From the NCBI RefSeq assembly GCF_000284095.1, contig NC_017068.1:930001-994000 (forward strand): a stretch of 64,000 nt of DNA, written 5' to 3'. Both the position numbers and the translations under genes were made by a program. The notes beneath the pieces are model-generated. The model was given only the letters and a program-made list of their open reading frames with translations, had not been told where the DNA came from and made no database searches. This DNA comes from Selenomonas ruminantium subsp. lactilytica TAM6421 (GTDB taxonomy: Bacteria > Bacillota > Negativicutes > Selenomonadales > Selenomonadaceae). Below, in pieces: positions 35,837 through 44,944 of the stretch (within the stretch, counting starts at the first letter, position 1; the number at the start of each line of letters is the position of its first letter).

Positions 35837-36256
35837 GCCCTGCAGAAACTGGGCGGCCCTTTTGATGTGATGCTGAAACTCTTCGGCCAGAAAGCCGCCA
35901 GCAACCTGGATAGCAGCGAGCATATCTACTTAGGTGGTGCCAAGGGGATCCGGGCTTACCCGCAGGGCGAAGCCTCCGGTGATGAGGGCATCCTGGGCAA
36001 TCTGGAACTGCGCTACCATACCCCCGTCAAGGGCTTGACGCTGTCCACCTATTTTGATGCCGGATGGGTAAAAGCCGAAAAATCCGGCAGCAATGCTACC
36101 ACCCTGAAAGGCTGGGGCCTTGGCCTGACCTACAGCAAGCCCAACGACTGGTTTGCCCGTGTCGACTACGCCCGCCGCATCGGCTTTGCGGACAACCTCT
36201 CCCGCGACGCCGAAAGCCGCGGCCGCATTTGGTTCATGGCTGGGAAAATCTTCTAA
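35837..36256 (+). pseudogene. Two-partner secretion transporter (TpsB/FhaC-like) C-terminal remnant
   Basis: About 140 codons (ALQKLGGPFDVMLKLFGQ, IYLGGAKGIRAYPQGEASGD, ELRYHTPVKGLTLSTYFDAG, ending in RIWFMAGKIF) match the last strands of a TpsB outer-membrane barrel, including the conserved GxRAYP loop motif and a terminal aromatic residue. The POTRA domains and most of the barrel are missing. The segment is fused to the exoprotein remnant in a different frame, so a deletion has removed everything between. It could not export anything. Confidence 0.8.
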
Positions 36257-36300
36257 ATCAAAAATAGAAAAGCCCCCTGTCTTTGCATCTTGTGCTGATA

Positions 36301-36355
36301 TGCTCCCTATTAGGTAGACAGAAGAAATAATAAAACTGTCTGCTTGATAGGGAGC
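36301..36355 (+). repeat. Hairpin at the IS left end that covers the transposase ribosome site
   Basis: The left terminal repeat at 36301-36321 is mirrored by an inward copy at 36336-36355. In RNA this folds as a stem TGCTCCCTAT/ATAGGGAGCA with an inner GACAG/CTGTC stem. The 3' arm contains the GGGAG ribosome site of orfA (ATG at 36361). A transcript entering from outside would hide that site, which limits transposase made by read-through. Confidence 0.75.
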
Positions 36356-36360
36356 ATTTT

Positions 36361-37032
36361 ATGTACAAGAAGAGATTATCACCCGAAGAGAAAATCCACT
36401 TCATTGAAAAGTATAAACGTGGAGAGGGCAGTTATGCCTCCATAGCCGCGGATGCAGGCGTTGACAGCAGATCCTTCAGGCAATGGGTTCGTAACTATGA
36501 TGCTTGCGGCCCGGATGTATTCTTCAAACGACATCATCAGCGCTATTCTGTTGAATTTAAGGAAACTGCTATCCACGATTATCTTTCTGGCGTGGATTCA
36601 CAAGATGCTATATGCCGAAAATACGGACTTCGTTCGCGGAGACAGCTACAAGACTGGATTATGAAGTATAATAGTCACGAGGAACTTAAACCATCCGGTA
36701 CAGGAGGGAGCACCATCGTGACTAAAGGCAGAAAAACTACATTTGATGAACGGGTATCCATTGTAGAGGATTGCATTGCAAATGGCCGTGATTATGCTTT
36801 GACGGCGGAGAAATTCGATGTTTCTTACCAGCAGGTCTATACCTGGGTCAGGAAATATGACCAAAAGGGAATCGAAGGCCTCAAGGACGGCAGAGGCCGC
36901 AGGAAGCCTGAGTCTGAGATGAACGAGCTGGAACGGCTCAGATATGAAAACCGCATGCAGAAGGCTCAGTTGCTACAAAAGCAGATGGAGATAGATTTTC
37001 TAAAAAAACTCGAGGAATTGGAAAGGCGGTGA
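36361..37032 (+). CDS. IS3-family transposase OrfA
   Basis: The 223-residue protein has tandem helix-turn-helix regions (KKRLSPEEKIHFIEKYKRGE, ADAGVDSRSFRQWVRNYDAC and a second copy around AEKFDVSYQQVYTWVRKYD). A C-terminal leucine-rich coiled coil (MNELERLRYENRMQKAQLL) is typical of IS150-group OrfA, which binds the IS ends. It ends four bases into orfB and contains an A7 slippery run near its 3' end. The ribosome site lies inside the left-end hairpin. Confidence 0.92.
   Translation: MYKKRLSPEEKIHFIEKYKRGEGSYASIAADAGVDSRSFRQWVRNYDACGPDVFFKRHHQRYSVEFKETAIHDYLSGVDSQDAICRKYGLRSRRQLQDWIMKYNSHEELKPSGTGGSTIVTKGRKTTFDERVSIVEDCIANGRDYALTAEKFDVSYQQVYTWVRKYDQKGIEGLKDGRGRRKPESEMNELERLRYENRMQKAQLLQKQMEIDFLKKLEELERR
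37002..37008 (+). promoter_or_regulatory. Probable -1 ribosomal frameshift site for OrfAB
   Basis: The A_AAA_AAA heptamer is in the right phase with the orfA frame (CTA AAA AAA CTC). A -1 slip enters the orfB frame, which is open at that point, giving the OrfAB fusion that is the active transposase in IS3 elements. The downstream stimulator was not identified. Confidence 0.7.
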
Positions 37033-37943
37033 TACTAGACAGAACTCGTAATACGGCTGCCTACCGGGCGATACTGGAGCTCAGCAGTATCTGTAAGGAT
37101 TATCCAGTCAAGGCGTTATGCAGGTTGGGCCGTGTAACCAGGGCTGCGTATTACAAATGGCTTCACAGGAAGCTGGGACAAAACGAAGAAACGAACCAGA
37201 AGCTTGCTGCCCTGGCAGAATCAATCCATAAGGAGCATCCAGATATGGGCTACCGAAGGATTCGAGATAAGATTGAGCATGACCATGGCCTGCATGCTAA
37301 TGACAAGCGTATCCTGCGTATATGCCGCAAGAAGAGACTGCGCTCCGTAATAAAAGGACGTCACAACTGTTGCACCAGGCCTGCTGTTGATCCATACTAT
37401 ACAGCAGAGAATGTGCTCAACAGGGATTTCCATGCAGATAAATACAACCAGAAATGGGTTACGGATGTGACCGAATTCAAGTACTTTCCTGAATACGGAA
37501 CCGTTAAAAAGGTATATCTGAGTGCCATCCTTGACCTCTGTGATCGCCGGCCTGTTGCCTATGTTATTGGTGACAGCAACAATAACCAGTTGGTATTCCA
37601 AACCTTTGACAAAGCTCTTGAAGCCAATCCAGGGGCACATCCCTTGTTTCATAGTGACCGTGGCTTTCAGTACACCAATAAGTTGTTCCGCGCCAAAATT
37701 GAACAGGCCGGTATGACACAAAGCATGTCCCGTGTAGCACATTGCCTAGACAATGGCCCCATGGAAGGCTTCTGGGGTATCTTGAAGCGCGAGATGTACT
37801 ACAGGCGCAGATTTACTTCCCGGCAAGAGTTGGTTGAGTCAATTGAGGAATATATAAGATATTACACTTATGACAGACCACAGCGTCATTTAGGCATACG
37901 AACCCCAAGTGAGTACCACGAAAAACTGGTTGGAGCTGCATGA
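37029..37943 (+). CDS. IS3-family transposase OrfB (DDE integrase domain)
   Basis: The 304-residue catalytic part has an N-terminal HTH_21 domain (HKEHPDMGYRRIRDKIEHDHG) and an rve core with the DDE acids in KWVTDVTEFKYF, FHSDRGFQYTN and NGPMEGFWGILKREMYY. Spacing fits DD(35)E. It is probably made as an OrfAB fusion by frameshifting rather than from its own GTG at 37029. It appears intact and ends in RTPSEYHEKL, the usual family terminus. Confidence 0.93.
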   Translation: MILDRTRNTAAYRAILELSSICKDYPVKALCRLGRVTRAAYYKWLHRKLGQNEETNQKLAALAESIHKEHPDMGYRRIRDKIEHDHGLHANDKRILRICRKKRLRSVIKGRHNCCTRPAVDPYYTAENVLNRDFHADKYNQKWVTDVTEFKYFPEYGTVKKVYLSAILDLCDRRPVAYVIGDSNNNQLVFQTFDKALEANPGAHPLFHSDRGFQYTNKLFRAKIEQAGMTQSMSRVAHCLDNGPMEGFWGILKREMYYRRRFTSRQELVESIEEYIRYYTYDRPQRHLGIRTPSEYHEKLVGAA

Positions 37944-37948
37944 AAAAA

Positions 37949-37973
37949 GCTGCTCGCATTAGTTGCGAGCAGC
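37949..37973 (+). terminator. Terminator inside the IS right end
   Basis: A 10-base-pair perfect stem (37949-37958 with 37964-37973) and a 5-base loop, followed by AT-rich sequence with T runs. It should stop transposase mRNA before the Wadjet genes. Confidence 0.75.
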
Positions 37974-38084
37974 AATGAATATTTTTATTTTTTTACCTGT
38001 CCACTTGACGGGGAGCACACCATGCTGGGCGGGGGCCTTTGCTATACTGTCTTATGGTGGCATTATGAAGAGAGGGGGCTGTTT

Positions 38085-39566
38085 ATGGAGGAGCAGGATT
38101 TTCGCCGTATTGCGGAAGTCAGTTATTTGAATACGGACAATACCTGGCGCTATCGCTCTATTTTGCATTTTTGCTTTAAGCGTCATGAACATATGCAGAC
38201 CTATGTTTATCCTGAGGATATTTTTCACGAGCTGAAAAAGGATCCTCATTTTCAGGCGTATACCTTCGAGCAGTTGGAGCAGGATCTTGCTACGCTGGTG
38301 GGCTGGAAAAACCTTATTCCCCATCAGGAAACAGGACGTTCCAAGAGCATTGCGGACTTTAAGAAGAAACGCTATCGCTATCAATGCACGCCTTATACGG
38401 TGGAGATTGAGCGCATGGTGGAGAAATTACAATCCCTGGGCACGGAGTTTAGCGGTTCACTGGAAACCACTCAGTTTGACCGCATTCTGCGCGCCTTACG
38501 GGATTTTTTAGTGTCCGGGCAGGAACTTACATCGAAGGAACTGAATCAGACCTGGGTGGATCTGGAGCATTATTTCCATACACTGGTGCAGAATTCTTCC
38601 GATTATCTGGCCCATCTGAAGAGCGCCAAGGTGGAAGAACGGATGCAGACCACAGCCTTTGTAGTGTATAAGGATCGTTTTACCAAATATCTGCAGACTT
38701 TTGTCATTGGCCTGCAGCGGTCGGCCAAGCGGATGGAAAATCTCTTTCAGGGCAGCACGTCTGAGCAGGAGGCAGCCTTATTTTCACGGCTGACGGATTA
38801 TCAGCTGTCCATTCCCCGGCTGGGGGAGGAGAAGAGCCGGGAAACCTACATGGAAGATTATCAGGAGAGTTTTCTGGTTATGCGGGAATGGTTTATGGGC
38901 AACAGTTATCGGGAAAGCGAGCTGTCAGCCCTGTCCAAGGAAACGGTGGACACCATCCGCCGCATTACGAAATTTGCCCAGCGGTTGGCGGAACAGCATC
39001 AGACCTTCCGCAGCCGCAAGGCTGAGTATATCCAATTAGCGCGTTGGTTCTCCCATCTCTCCAGCAAGGAGGAGGCGGATTGCCTCAGTGCCGTGGCCTT
39101 TGGCCCTGCCGGCGGGCGGCATTTCTATGGGGAAAGCCGGGAAATGGAGGATATGAACAGCCATATCCAGGATGAAGCGCCGACGAGGATTGAGATGAAG
39201 CCACGGGTGAGCACCTATCGGGAACGTCAGCGGCAGGTACCCATCCGGCAGTATGCTGCGGCTAAGGAAGAAGCCCGTCAGCAGCATCTGGCCCAGCAGG
39301 AAAAGCTGGCAGCGGTGATGAATGGCCTGGCCGCTGATGGCGTAATCGATTTTGCCTCGCTGCCTGTTATCAGCCGCGAGGCGCGGCAGATGCTGCTGAG
39401 CTGGGTGGCCCGTGCTTTGCAGCGCAATCCTGTGCGCACAGAACTGGGCAGCACGGTGGAACTTATCTATGACCGGCAGGCGAAAGGGCGCATTACCCTG
39501 CACTGCGAGGATGGTGAATTCTCATTGCCTCCCATGAAGTTTCGGCTGCAGAAAGGAAACGGATAA
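38085..39566 (+). CDS. jetA: Wadjet protein JetA (DUF2397/TIGR02677 type)
   Basis: The 493-residue protein is the kleisin-like subunit of a Wadjet SMC complex, identified by family resemblance (RRIAEVSYLNTDNTWRYRSILHF) and by its place first in a jetABCD order. It has long helical stretches and no catalytic motif. JetA links the JetC heads and binds JetB. ATG 38085 is chosen because AGAGGGGG is 6 bases upstream; the open frame continues further upstream without a start signal. The gene begins 68 bases after the IS right end. It ends 3 bases before jetB. Confidence 0.9.
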   Translation: MEEQDFRRIAEVSYLNTDNTWRYRSILHFCFKRHEHMQTYVYPEDIFHELKKDPHFQAYTFEQLEQDLATLVGWKNLIPHQETGRSKSIADFKKKRYRYQCTPYTVEIERMVEKLQSLGTEFSGSLETTQFDRILRALRDFLVSGQELTSKELNQTWVDLEHYFHTLVQNSSDYLAHLKSAKVEERMQTTAFVVYKDRFTKYLQTFVIGLQRSAKRMENLFQGSTSEQEAALFSRLTDYQLSIPRLGEEKSRETYMEDYQESFLVMREWFMGNSYRESELSALSKETVDTIRRITKFAQRLAEQHQTFRSRKAEYIQLARWFSHLSSKEEADCLSAVAFGPAGGRHFYGESREMEDMNSHIQDEAPTRIEMKPRVSTYRERQRQVPIRQYAAAKEEARQQHLAQQEKLAAVMNGLAADGVIDFASLPVISREARQMLLSWVARALQRNPVRTELGSTVELIYDRQAKGRITLHCEDGEFSLPPMKFRLQKGNG

Positions 39567-39569
39567 CAG

Positions 39570-40784
39570 ATGGCAATTACAGGCGGACAGGATGAACTCC
39601 GGCAGGCCGCCCAGCTGCTTGTGGAAAACCGCTGGGTAACCCGCAAGGACATGCCCGATGAATATTTACTGGTACGCCGTAACGAAAAAGCGCTGCGGCA
39701 ATTTTTCCGTGACAAATGCGGCTGGCCTCTGCTGGTAACGCCGCAGTTTTACAAATTGGAGAAAATCCCCGCCAATCCCCGGTCTTTTATGGGCATAGAG
39801 GCCATGCAGAGTGTGGAGGATTATGTGCTGCTGGCCTGCGTCATGGCTTTTATGGAGGAATATGAGGCCGGCGGGCAGTTCCTGCTGGGGGATTTGGCTG
39901 AGGCATTGCTTTCCTATTATCCAGAGGATGCTTATACTCCTAAGTTGAATTGGGAATCCTACAACTGGCGCAAGTCTCTGATCCGGGTGCTGAAATATCT
40001 GGCCGATGAGGGAATCCTGCAGATTGTGGATGATGAAAGCGTGGCCTTTTTGAGTCAGGGCTATGGCAGCGATGGCAATATTGCCGGCGAGGCACTCTAT
40101 GAGGTGACGACATTGGCCCGGTACTTCCTGCGGAATTTCCCCCAGGAATTGGGGGCCTATGACAGCCTGGCAGAACTGGGGGCGGCGGATTTCATGCCGG
40201 AGATTGATGAGGAGGCCACGGCTCTGCGGCAGCGGCGGCACAGGCTATATCGGGAAGTGCTCTTAAGTCCTGTGTACTATCGGGATACAGAGTCGGAAGG
40301 GGATTTCCTCTATCTGCGCAAGCGCCATGGCCGGCTGGAAGAGGCGATGCTGGAATGGTTCGGCCTCCATGTGGAACTTTATCAGGATGCCGTGATGGCG
40401 GTTTCCCATGAGCAGTCATCCTGGGTCAAGGACAGTTTCCCGGTCCGGTTCCGGGGGCTTCATGATGTGTTGTTGCATTTTGCCCATTATTGGCGAGAGG
40501 TTTCGCCACAGGTGACTTCCCTGAGCAAAACGGAATGGCAGGTGCATATGGAGAAATTGCAGGCGGCTGTGGGCCACGGCTGGACCAAGGAATACCGGGA
40601 AATGAGCGTCAAGCGACTGGCGGAGAATGTGCTGGCGGAAATGACGGCCTGGGGCATGGCCAAAGTGGCAGAGGATGGCCTGATTACATTATTGCCGGCC
40701 CTGCTGCGCTATGATGGCAGCTATCCCACAGATTATCAGCCAGGCAAGAGTGCCAAGCGGGGCAAAACGGAGGACAAGGAATGA
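39570..40784 (+). CDS. jetB: Wadjet protein JetB (DUF2398/TIGR02678 type)
   Basis: The 404-residue protein corresponds to the KITE-like subunit with winged-helix domains that dimerises and binds JetA. Visible blocks are AAQLLVENRWVTRKDMPDEY, FYKLEKIPANPRSFMGIEAM and a helical middle, as in DUF2398. The C-terminus is basic (QPGKSAKRGKTEDKE). Its ATGA overlap with jetC shows translational coupling. Assignment rests on family pattern and operon position. Confidence 0.9.
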   Translation: MAITGGQDELRQAAQLLVENRWVTRKDMPDEYLLVRRNEKALRQFFRDKCGWPLLVTPQFYKLEKIPANPRSFMGIEAMQSVEDYVLLACVMAFMEEYEAGGQFLLGDLAEALLSYYPEDAYTPKLNWESYNWRKSLIRVLKYLADEGILQIVDDESVAFLSQGYGSDGNIAGEALYEVTTLARYFLRNFPQELGAYDSLAELGAADFMPEIDEEATALRQRRHRLYREVLLSPVYYRDTESEGDFLYLRKRHGRLEEAMLEWFGLHVELYQDAVMAVSHEQSSWVKDSFPVRFRGLHDVLLHFAHYWREVSPQVTSLSKTEWQVHMEKLQAAVGHGWTKEYREMSVKRLAENVLAEMTAWGMAKVAEDGLITLLPALLRYDGSYPTDYQPGKSAKRGKTEDKE

Positions 40785-43700
40785 GCGACAATCGTTGGCA
40801 GGCCTATCGGGCAGGCATTTTGAATTATTGGTATTATGATGAGGCGGAGTTTTACTTTGCCGATGGCAGGCTGCTTTTGCGGGGCAGCAACGGTTCTGGC
40901 AAGTCCGTTACCATGCAGAGCCTGATTACGGTGCTGCTGGATGGCGTGAAGAGGGCGGATCGTCTGGACAGCTTTGGTTCCAAATCCCGTACCATGGATG
41001 ATTATCTGTTGGGGGAAAAGGAAATCAGCGAATACGAGGAACGTACTGGCTATCTTTATCTGGAATACAAGCGGGCAAATAGTGAGCAGTACATCACCAC
41101 AGGCATTGGCCTTCATGCCCGCCGGGGCAATTCCAAGGTGGACTTTTGGGGCTTTGTGCTGCAGAATGGCCGCCGTATCGGCGAGGATCTGTCTCTCTAT
41201 CATCTGACGAAGAACCCGGAAACGGGAGAAGAACAGAAGATTCCCTTGACCCGTCGGGAATTGGAAAATGCCATCGGCCAGGACGGCCGGGTGACCACGG
41301 AGCAGCGGGAATACATGGCCATGGTGAATCAGTATGTCTTTGGCTATGAGGATATCCGCAAATACGAGGAATTGATGAAGCTGCTCATTCAGCTGCGCAG
41401 TCCGAAATTATCCCGGGATTTCAAGCCCAGTGTCATCTATGAGATTTTGAATGCCTCTCTGCCTACCCTTTCGGATGAGGATTTGCGGCCTTTGGCGGAG
41501 ACGCTGGAAAATATGGAAAAGACCAGGCTGGCCATCGAACAGCTCAAGCGGGAGCGGGGGGCCTTTCAGAATATCTGCCGAGCGTATACCGCCTATAATA
41601 CGGCGGTGCTGGCAGAGCGGGCTTTGGCTGAGGCCGATTGCCAGAAGGCCCTCAAGCGTCTGAACAAGCAGGCGGAGGCCCAGCAGGAGGAACTGCTGGC
41701 GGCAGAAAAACAGGCGGCAGAGGCCAGTGAGCGGTTGCAGAGCCTGACGGTGGAAGAAGAAGCCCTGCGGCAGGAACAGGCCAGCCTGCAGGAGCATGAA
41801 GCCTATAAGGCTGCCGAAAGGAAAAAGGAAGCAGAATTGCAGCTGGCTAAAGAGCAGGCCGAGAAACAGCGCAAGGATGACAGCCTACTGGAAAAACGCC
41901 GGCGGGAACTGTCTCTGCAGGAGCAGATGCGGCAGGAAGAGGCTGATCTGGCCCAATTGGAAAAACAGGTGGCCGATATTCTGGAGGATTTGACGGATCT
42001 GGCGGAGCAGGCGGACTTTGACAGCCACGCCGCTTTTCAGGAGGGCTTCCAGCTGTCCTCGCCGGATTGTGAGGAGCATTTCCGCCTCTGGCGCCGGGAA
42101 CGGCAGAATCAGCTGCAGAGCCTGCAGAAACTGCATAAGCAGATGCTGCAGTATGAGCAGTCGTTGGAAAAGCTGCAGCAATGGGAGCAGGAACTGGGCG
42201 AGGAAAACCGCCGGCTGGATCAGTACCGCCATGAAGAAGACCGGCTGACAGAAATGCTGGCCCAGGAACGGGAACAGCTGGTCAAGGCCTTCTATGAATG
42301 GAAAGACCGCTGGCAGGCCCTGCTGTCAATGGACAAAGACGCAGAAATCCGCCTGGCTGGCAGTTTGCGGGAACTTTTTGGCACAACCTCCTGGCTGGAT
42401 ATCCAGAATCAACTGGGAACCATTGTCAGCGAAAAGCAGCGCAGCCTGAATGCAGCTATCGGCAAGGTGGAGCTGAATAAGCAGGAACTGACCGGTCAGC
42501 TGGCCGAAGCGCAGGCAGAACTGGCAAGCCTGCGTCAGACAAAGGAGGCTGAACCGGAACTGCAGGAAGCCTGGGCAGCTGCCCGTCAGGAACTGACAGC
42601 CCAGGGCATCGCCTATGTGCCCTTATACGAAGCCACGGAGTACAGAAGCACGGTTTCCCCGGCCATGCGGGAACGGCTGGAATCGGCATTGCTGGAAGCT
42701 GGCTTGCTGAACTCTCTGCTGCTGGCTTCCAATGAGGCGGCGCAAAAACTGCCGGAATCCATGCGGGGCACGGTGCTCTTCAGCGGCGAGCCAGTGATGC
42801 TGGCTGAATCCCTGCTGGATTATCTGGAACCTGTGCCCGGGGAGAGCGGTATCGCCAGGGAACGCATTGCTGACGTTTTGGGCAGCATTGCCATCAGCAG
42901 TGAAGTATACGGCAAGGGCAATGGCATTGCCCTGAATGTGGTGGATGGAGCTTATCGGCTCGGTACACTGGCAGGACGGGCAGCCCAGCGCCCGGCGGCG
43001 CTCTTTATCGGCAAGCAGGCCCGGGAAAATTACCGCCGTCAGCAGATTGCCGCTAAGGAAGCAGAAATTGCCGGCTTGCAGGCAGAGCTTGCCCATGTGC
43101 AGGAGCAGGAAAGCAGCCTGCTGGCTGAAAATGACTGCCTGCTGAAGGCTCGGGAGGATTTCCCGAATCAGCAGGAGGTACAGTCGGTTTATGATGAACT
43201 GCGCAGCCGGGAACGGGATATTGAACGACAGCAGCACAGGCTGGGTGAACTGGCGGACAGGCAGAAGAAGTTGACACTGGAACTGCGGGACGAACGGGCC
43301 GGAATCATTGCTGAGCGTGGCGATACGGGGCTGGCGTTTTCCGCCATTGCCTATGAGGAAGCTTTGGCAGCCCTCCACGATTATGGCGAAGTATGGCACA
43401 AGCTCACTCTTATGCAGGCTAACTATGCCCATAGTGCGGAGCTGTTCCGGCAGCAGAGTCAGGAGGCAGAATATGTCCGGGAGGAAGTGGATGCCCTCAA
43501 GGGGGAACTGCTGGACAAGGATATGAATATCGCCCGGCTGGAGAAGAATATCTCTGCCCTGCAGGAGCAGCTGACCCGGATGGATGCGGCGGCCATTGAA
43601 GCCTGCATTGCCGAAGTGGTGGAACGCCTCAGGCATATCCCCCAGGAAATCCGGCAGGTATCCCAGCTGTTGGGACAGAATGAAAGCAGCCGGCAGATAT

Positions 43701-44944
43701 TGGCTAGTCAGCTGGAGCAAAGCCGGCGCCGGCAGCAGGTCTATGGAAAGCTGCTGGTTTTATGGCAGAAACTTCTGCAGGCTGAGCAGAAGCGGGGCTT
43801 TGTGGATTTGGACAAGAAGAATCTGCGGGAGCTTATGCAGGCCCGGCAAAAGAGCCGTGACAACAAGACCCTGCATTCTCTGGCCCAGGATGTGGAAAGC
43901 CAGTATGCCAGACAGCGGGATGAAATTGCTGAGTACCGCTTATCCCTGCGGGAAAATGTGGACGAACTGGGCGATTTGCCGGAAATTTCCCCGGAAGATG
44001 AGGAGATTTTCCTGCCCCGTCTGGATACCCTGCGGGATTATGCGGTGCGGCAGCTGGCTTTGACTGAGGCCGGCGGCAAGCCGTTGAGCCCCTATGAGCA
44101 GCTCCAGCAGCTCAAGGACCATCTGCTGGAACAGGAAAGCCTGCTGTCCGAGCAGGACAAGCGGATCTATCAGGAGATCATCCTCAACAGCATCGGTCGC
44201 ACCATCAGCGAAAAGATCTACGGTGCAGAGGATTGGATCAAGAAGATGAACAAGCTCATGGGCAAAAGCGAAACCTCCAGTGCCCTGCGGTTCCGGCTGG
44301 AATGGAAGCCTCTTACGGGCGAGGATGATAACGAGCTGGACACGGCCGAACTGGTGGAACTCTTGCACAGCGATCCGGAATTGATGAAGGAAGCAGACAT
44401 GAAGCGGCTGGAGAAACATTTTTCCTCCCGGATACGGCGGGCCAGGGAAGAGGCTCAGCTGCAGGAAAAGGATGCAGATGCCTTTCAGGCTTCGGTGCGG
44501 GAACAGCTGGATTACCGGCAGTGGTTCCGCTTCCGTCTCTATTATGACAAGGGTGAGCAGATTCAGCGGCGGGAACTTACGGACAAGGCATTCTTCCGCT
44601 TCAGTGGCGGCGAAAAGGCCATGGCCATGTATGTGCCCTTGTTTTCGGCGGCTTATTCCCGCTATCTGGATGCCGGCAAGGATGCGCCCCGTCTGATTAC
44701 GTTGGATGAGGCTTTTGCCGGGGTGGACGAGCAGAATATGCGGGATATGTTCCGGCTGGTGGAGCAGATGGGCTTCAACTACATCATGAACTCCCAGGCC
44801 ATCTGGGGCGATTATGATGTGGTGCCCAGCCTCAATATCTATGAGCTGCTGCGTCCTCTGAATGCCAATTATGTATCGGTGCTGGGCTATCATTGGAATG
44901 GCCATAGCCGTAATGTGATGTTGGAGGATAGCCGTGAAGGATAA
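40781..44944 (+). CDS. jetC: Wadjet protein JetC, SMC-like ATPase (TIGR02680 type)
   Basis: The 1387-residue MukB/SMC-like motor has a Walker A motif LLLRGSNGSGKSVTMQS (K41, S42) at the N-terminus and long Glu/Gln/Leu-rich coiled coils through most of the chain. The C-terminal half-head has the ABC signature FRFSGGEKAMAM (near 1275) and Walker B LITLDEAFAGVDEQN (D1309, E1310). The complex extrudes DNA loops and identifies small closed circles such as plasmids. All ATPase motifs are intact, so the protein looks functional. It overlaps jetD by 11 bases. Confidence 0.95.
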   Translation: MSDNRWQAYRAGILNYWYYDEAEFYFADGRLLLRGSNGSGKSVTMQSLITVLLDGVKRADRLDSFGSKSRTMDDYLLGEKEISEYEERTGYLYLEYKRANSEQYITTGIGLHARRGNSKVDFWGFVLQNGRRIGEDLSLYHLTKNPETGEEQKIPLTRRELENAIGQDGRVTTEQREYMAMVNQYVFGYEDIRKYEELMKLLIQLRSPKLSRDFKPSVIYEILNASLPTLSDEDLRPLAETLENMEKTRLAIEQLKRERGAFQNICRAYTAYNTAVLAERALAEADCQKALKRLNKQAEAQQEELLAAEKQAAEASERLQSLTVEEEALRQEQASLQEHEAYKAAERKKEAELQLAKEQAEKQRKDDSLLEKRRRELSLQEQMRQEEADLAQLEKQVADILEDLTDLAEQADFDSHAAFQEGFQLSSPDCEEHFRLWRRERQNQLQSLQKLHKQMLQYEQSLEKLQQWEQELGEENRRLDQYRHEEDRLTEMLAQEREQLVKAFYEWKDRWQALLSMDKDAEIRLAGSLRELFGTTSWLDIQNQLGTIVSEKQRSLNAAIGKVELNKQELTGQLAEAQAELASLRQTKEAEPELQEAWAAARQELTAQGIAYVPLYEATEYRSTVSPAMRERLESALLEAGLLNSLLLASNEAAQKLPESMRGTVLFSGEPVMLAESLLDYLEPVPGESGIARERIADVLGSIAISSEVYGKGNGIALNVVDGAYRLGTLAGRAAQRPAALFIGKQARENYRRQQIAAKEAEIAGLQAELAHVQEQESSLLAENDCLLKAREDFPNQQEVQSVYDELRSRERDIERQQHRLGELADRQKKLTLELRDERAGIIAERGDTGLAFSAIAYEEALAALHDYGEVWHKLTLMQANYAHSAELFRQQSQEAEYVREEVDALKGELLDKDMNIARLEKNISALQEQLTRMDAAAIEACIAEVVERLRHIPQEIRQVSQLLGQNESSRQILASQLEQSRRRQQVYGKLLVLWQKLLQAEQKRGFVDLDKKNLRELMQARQKSRDNKTLHSLAQDVESQYARQRDEIAEYRLSLRENVDELGDLPEISPEDEEIFLPRLDTLRDYAVRQLALTEAGGKPLSPYEQLQQLKDHLLEQESLLSEQDKRIYQEIILNSIGRTISEKIYGAEDWIKKMNKLMGKSETSSALRFRLEWKPLTGEDDNELDTAELVELLHSDPELMKEADMKRLEKHFSSRIRRAREEAQLQEKDADAFQASVREQLDYRQWFRFRLYYDKGEQIQRRELTDKAFFRFSGGEKAMAMYVPLFSAAYSRYLDAGKDAPRLITLDEAFAGVDEQNMRDMFRLVEQMGFNYIMNSQAIWGDYDVVPSLNIYELLRPLNANYVSVLGYHWNGHSRNVMLEDSREG

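Larger units (their letters stand above)
36301..38017 (+). mobile_element. IS3-family (IS150-like) insertion sequence
   Basis: An element of about 1.7 kb has orfA and orfB in overlapping frames. The ends are imperfect inverted repeats: TGCTCCCTATTAGGTAGACAG at 36301 and the inverse of TGCTCCCCGTCAAGTGGACAG ending at 38017. The flanking bases (GATA left, CACC right) do not show a target-site duplication. It lies between the secretion remnants and the Wadjet genes. Both open frames look intact, so it may be active. Confidence 0.88.
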
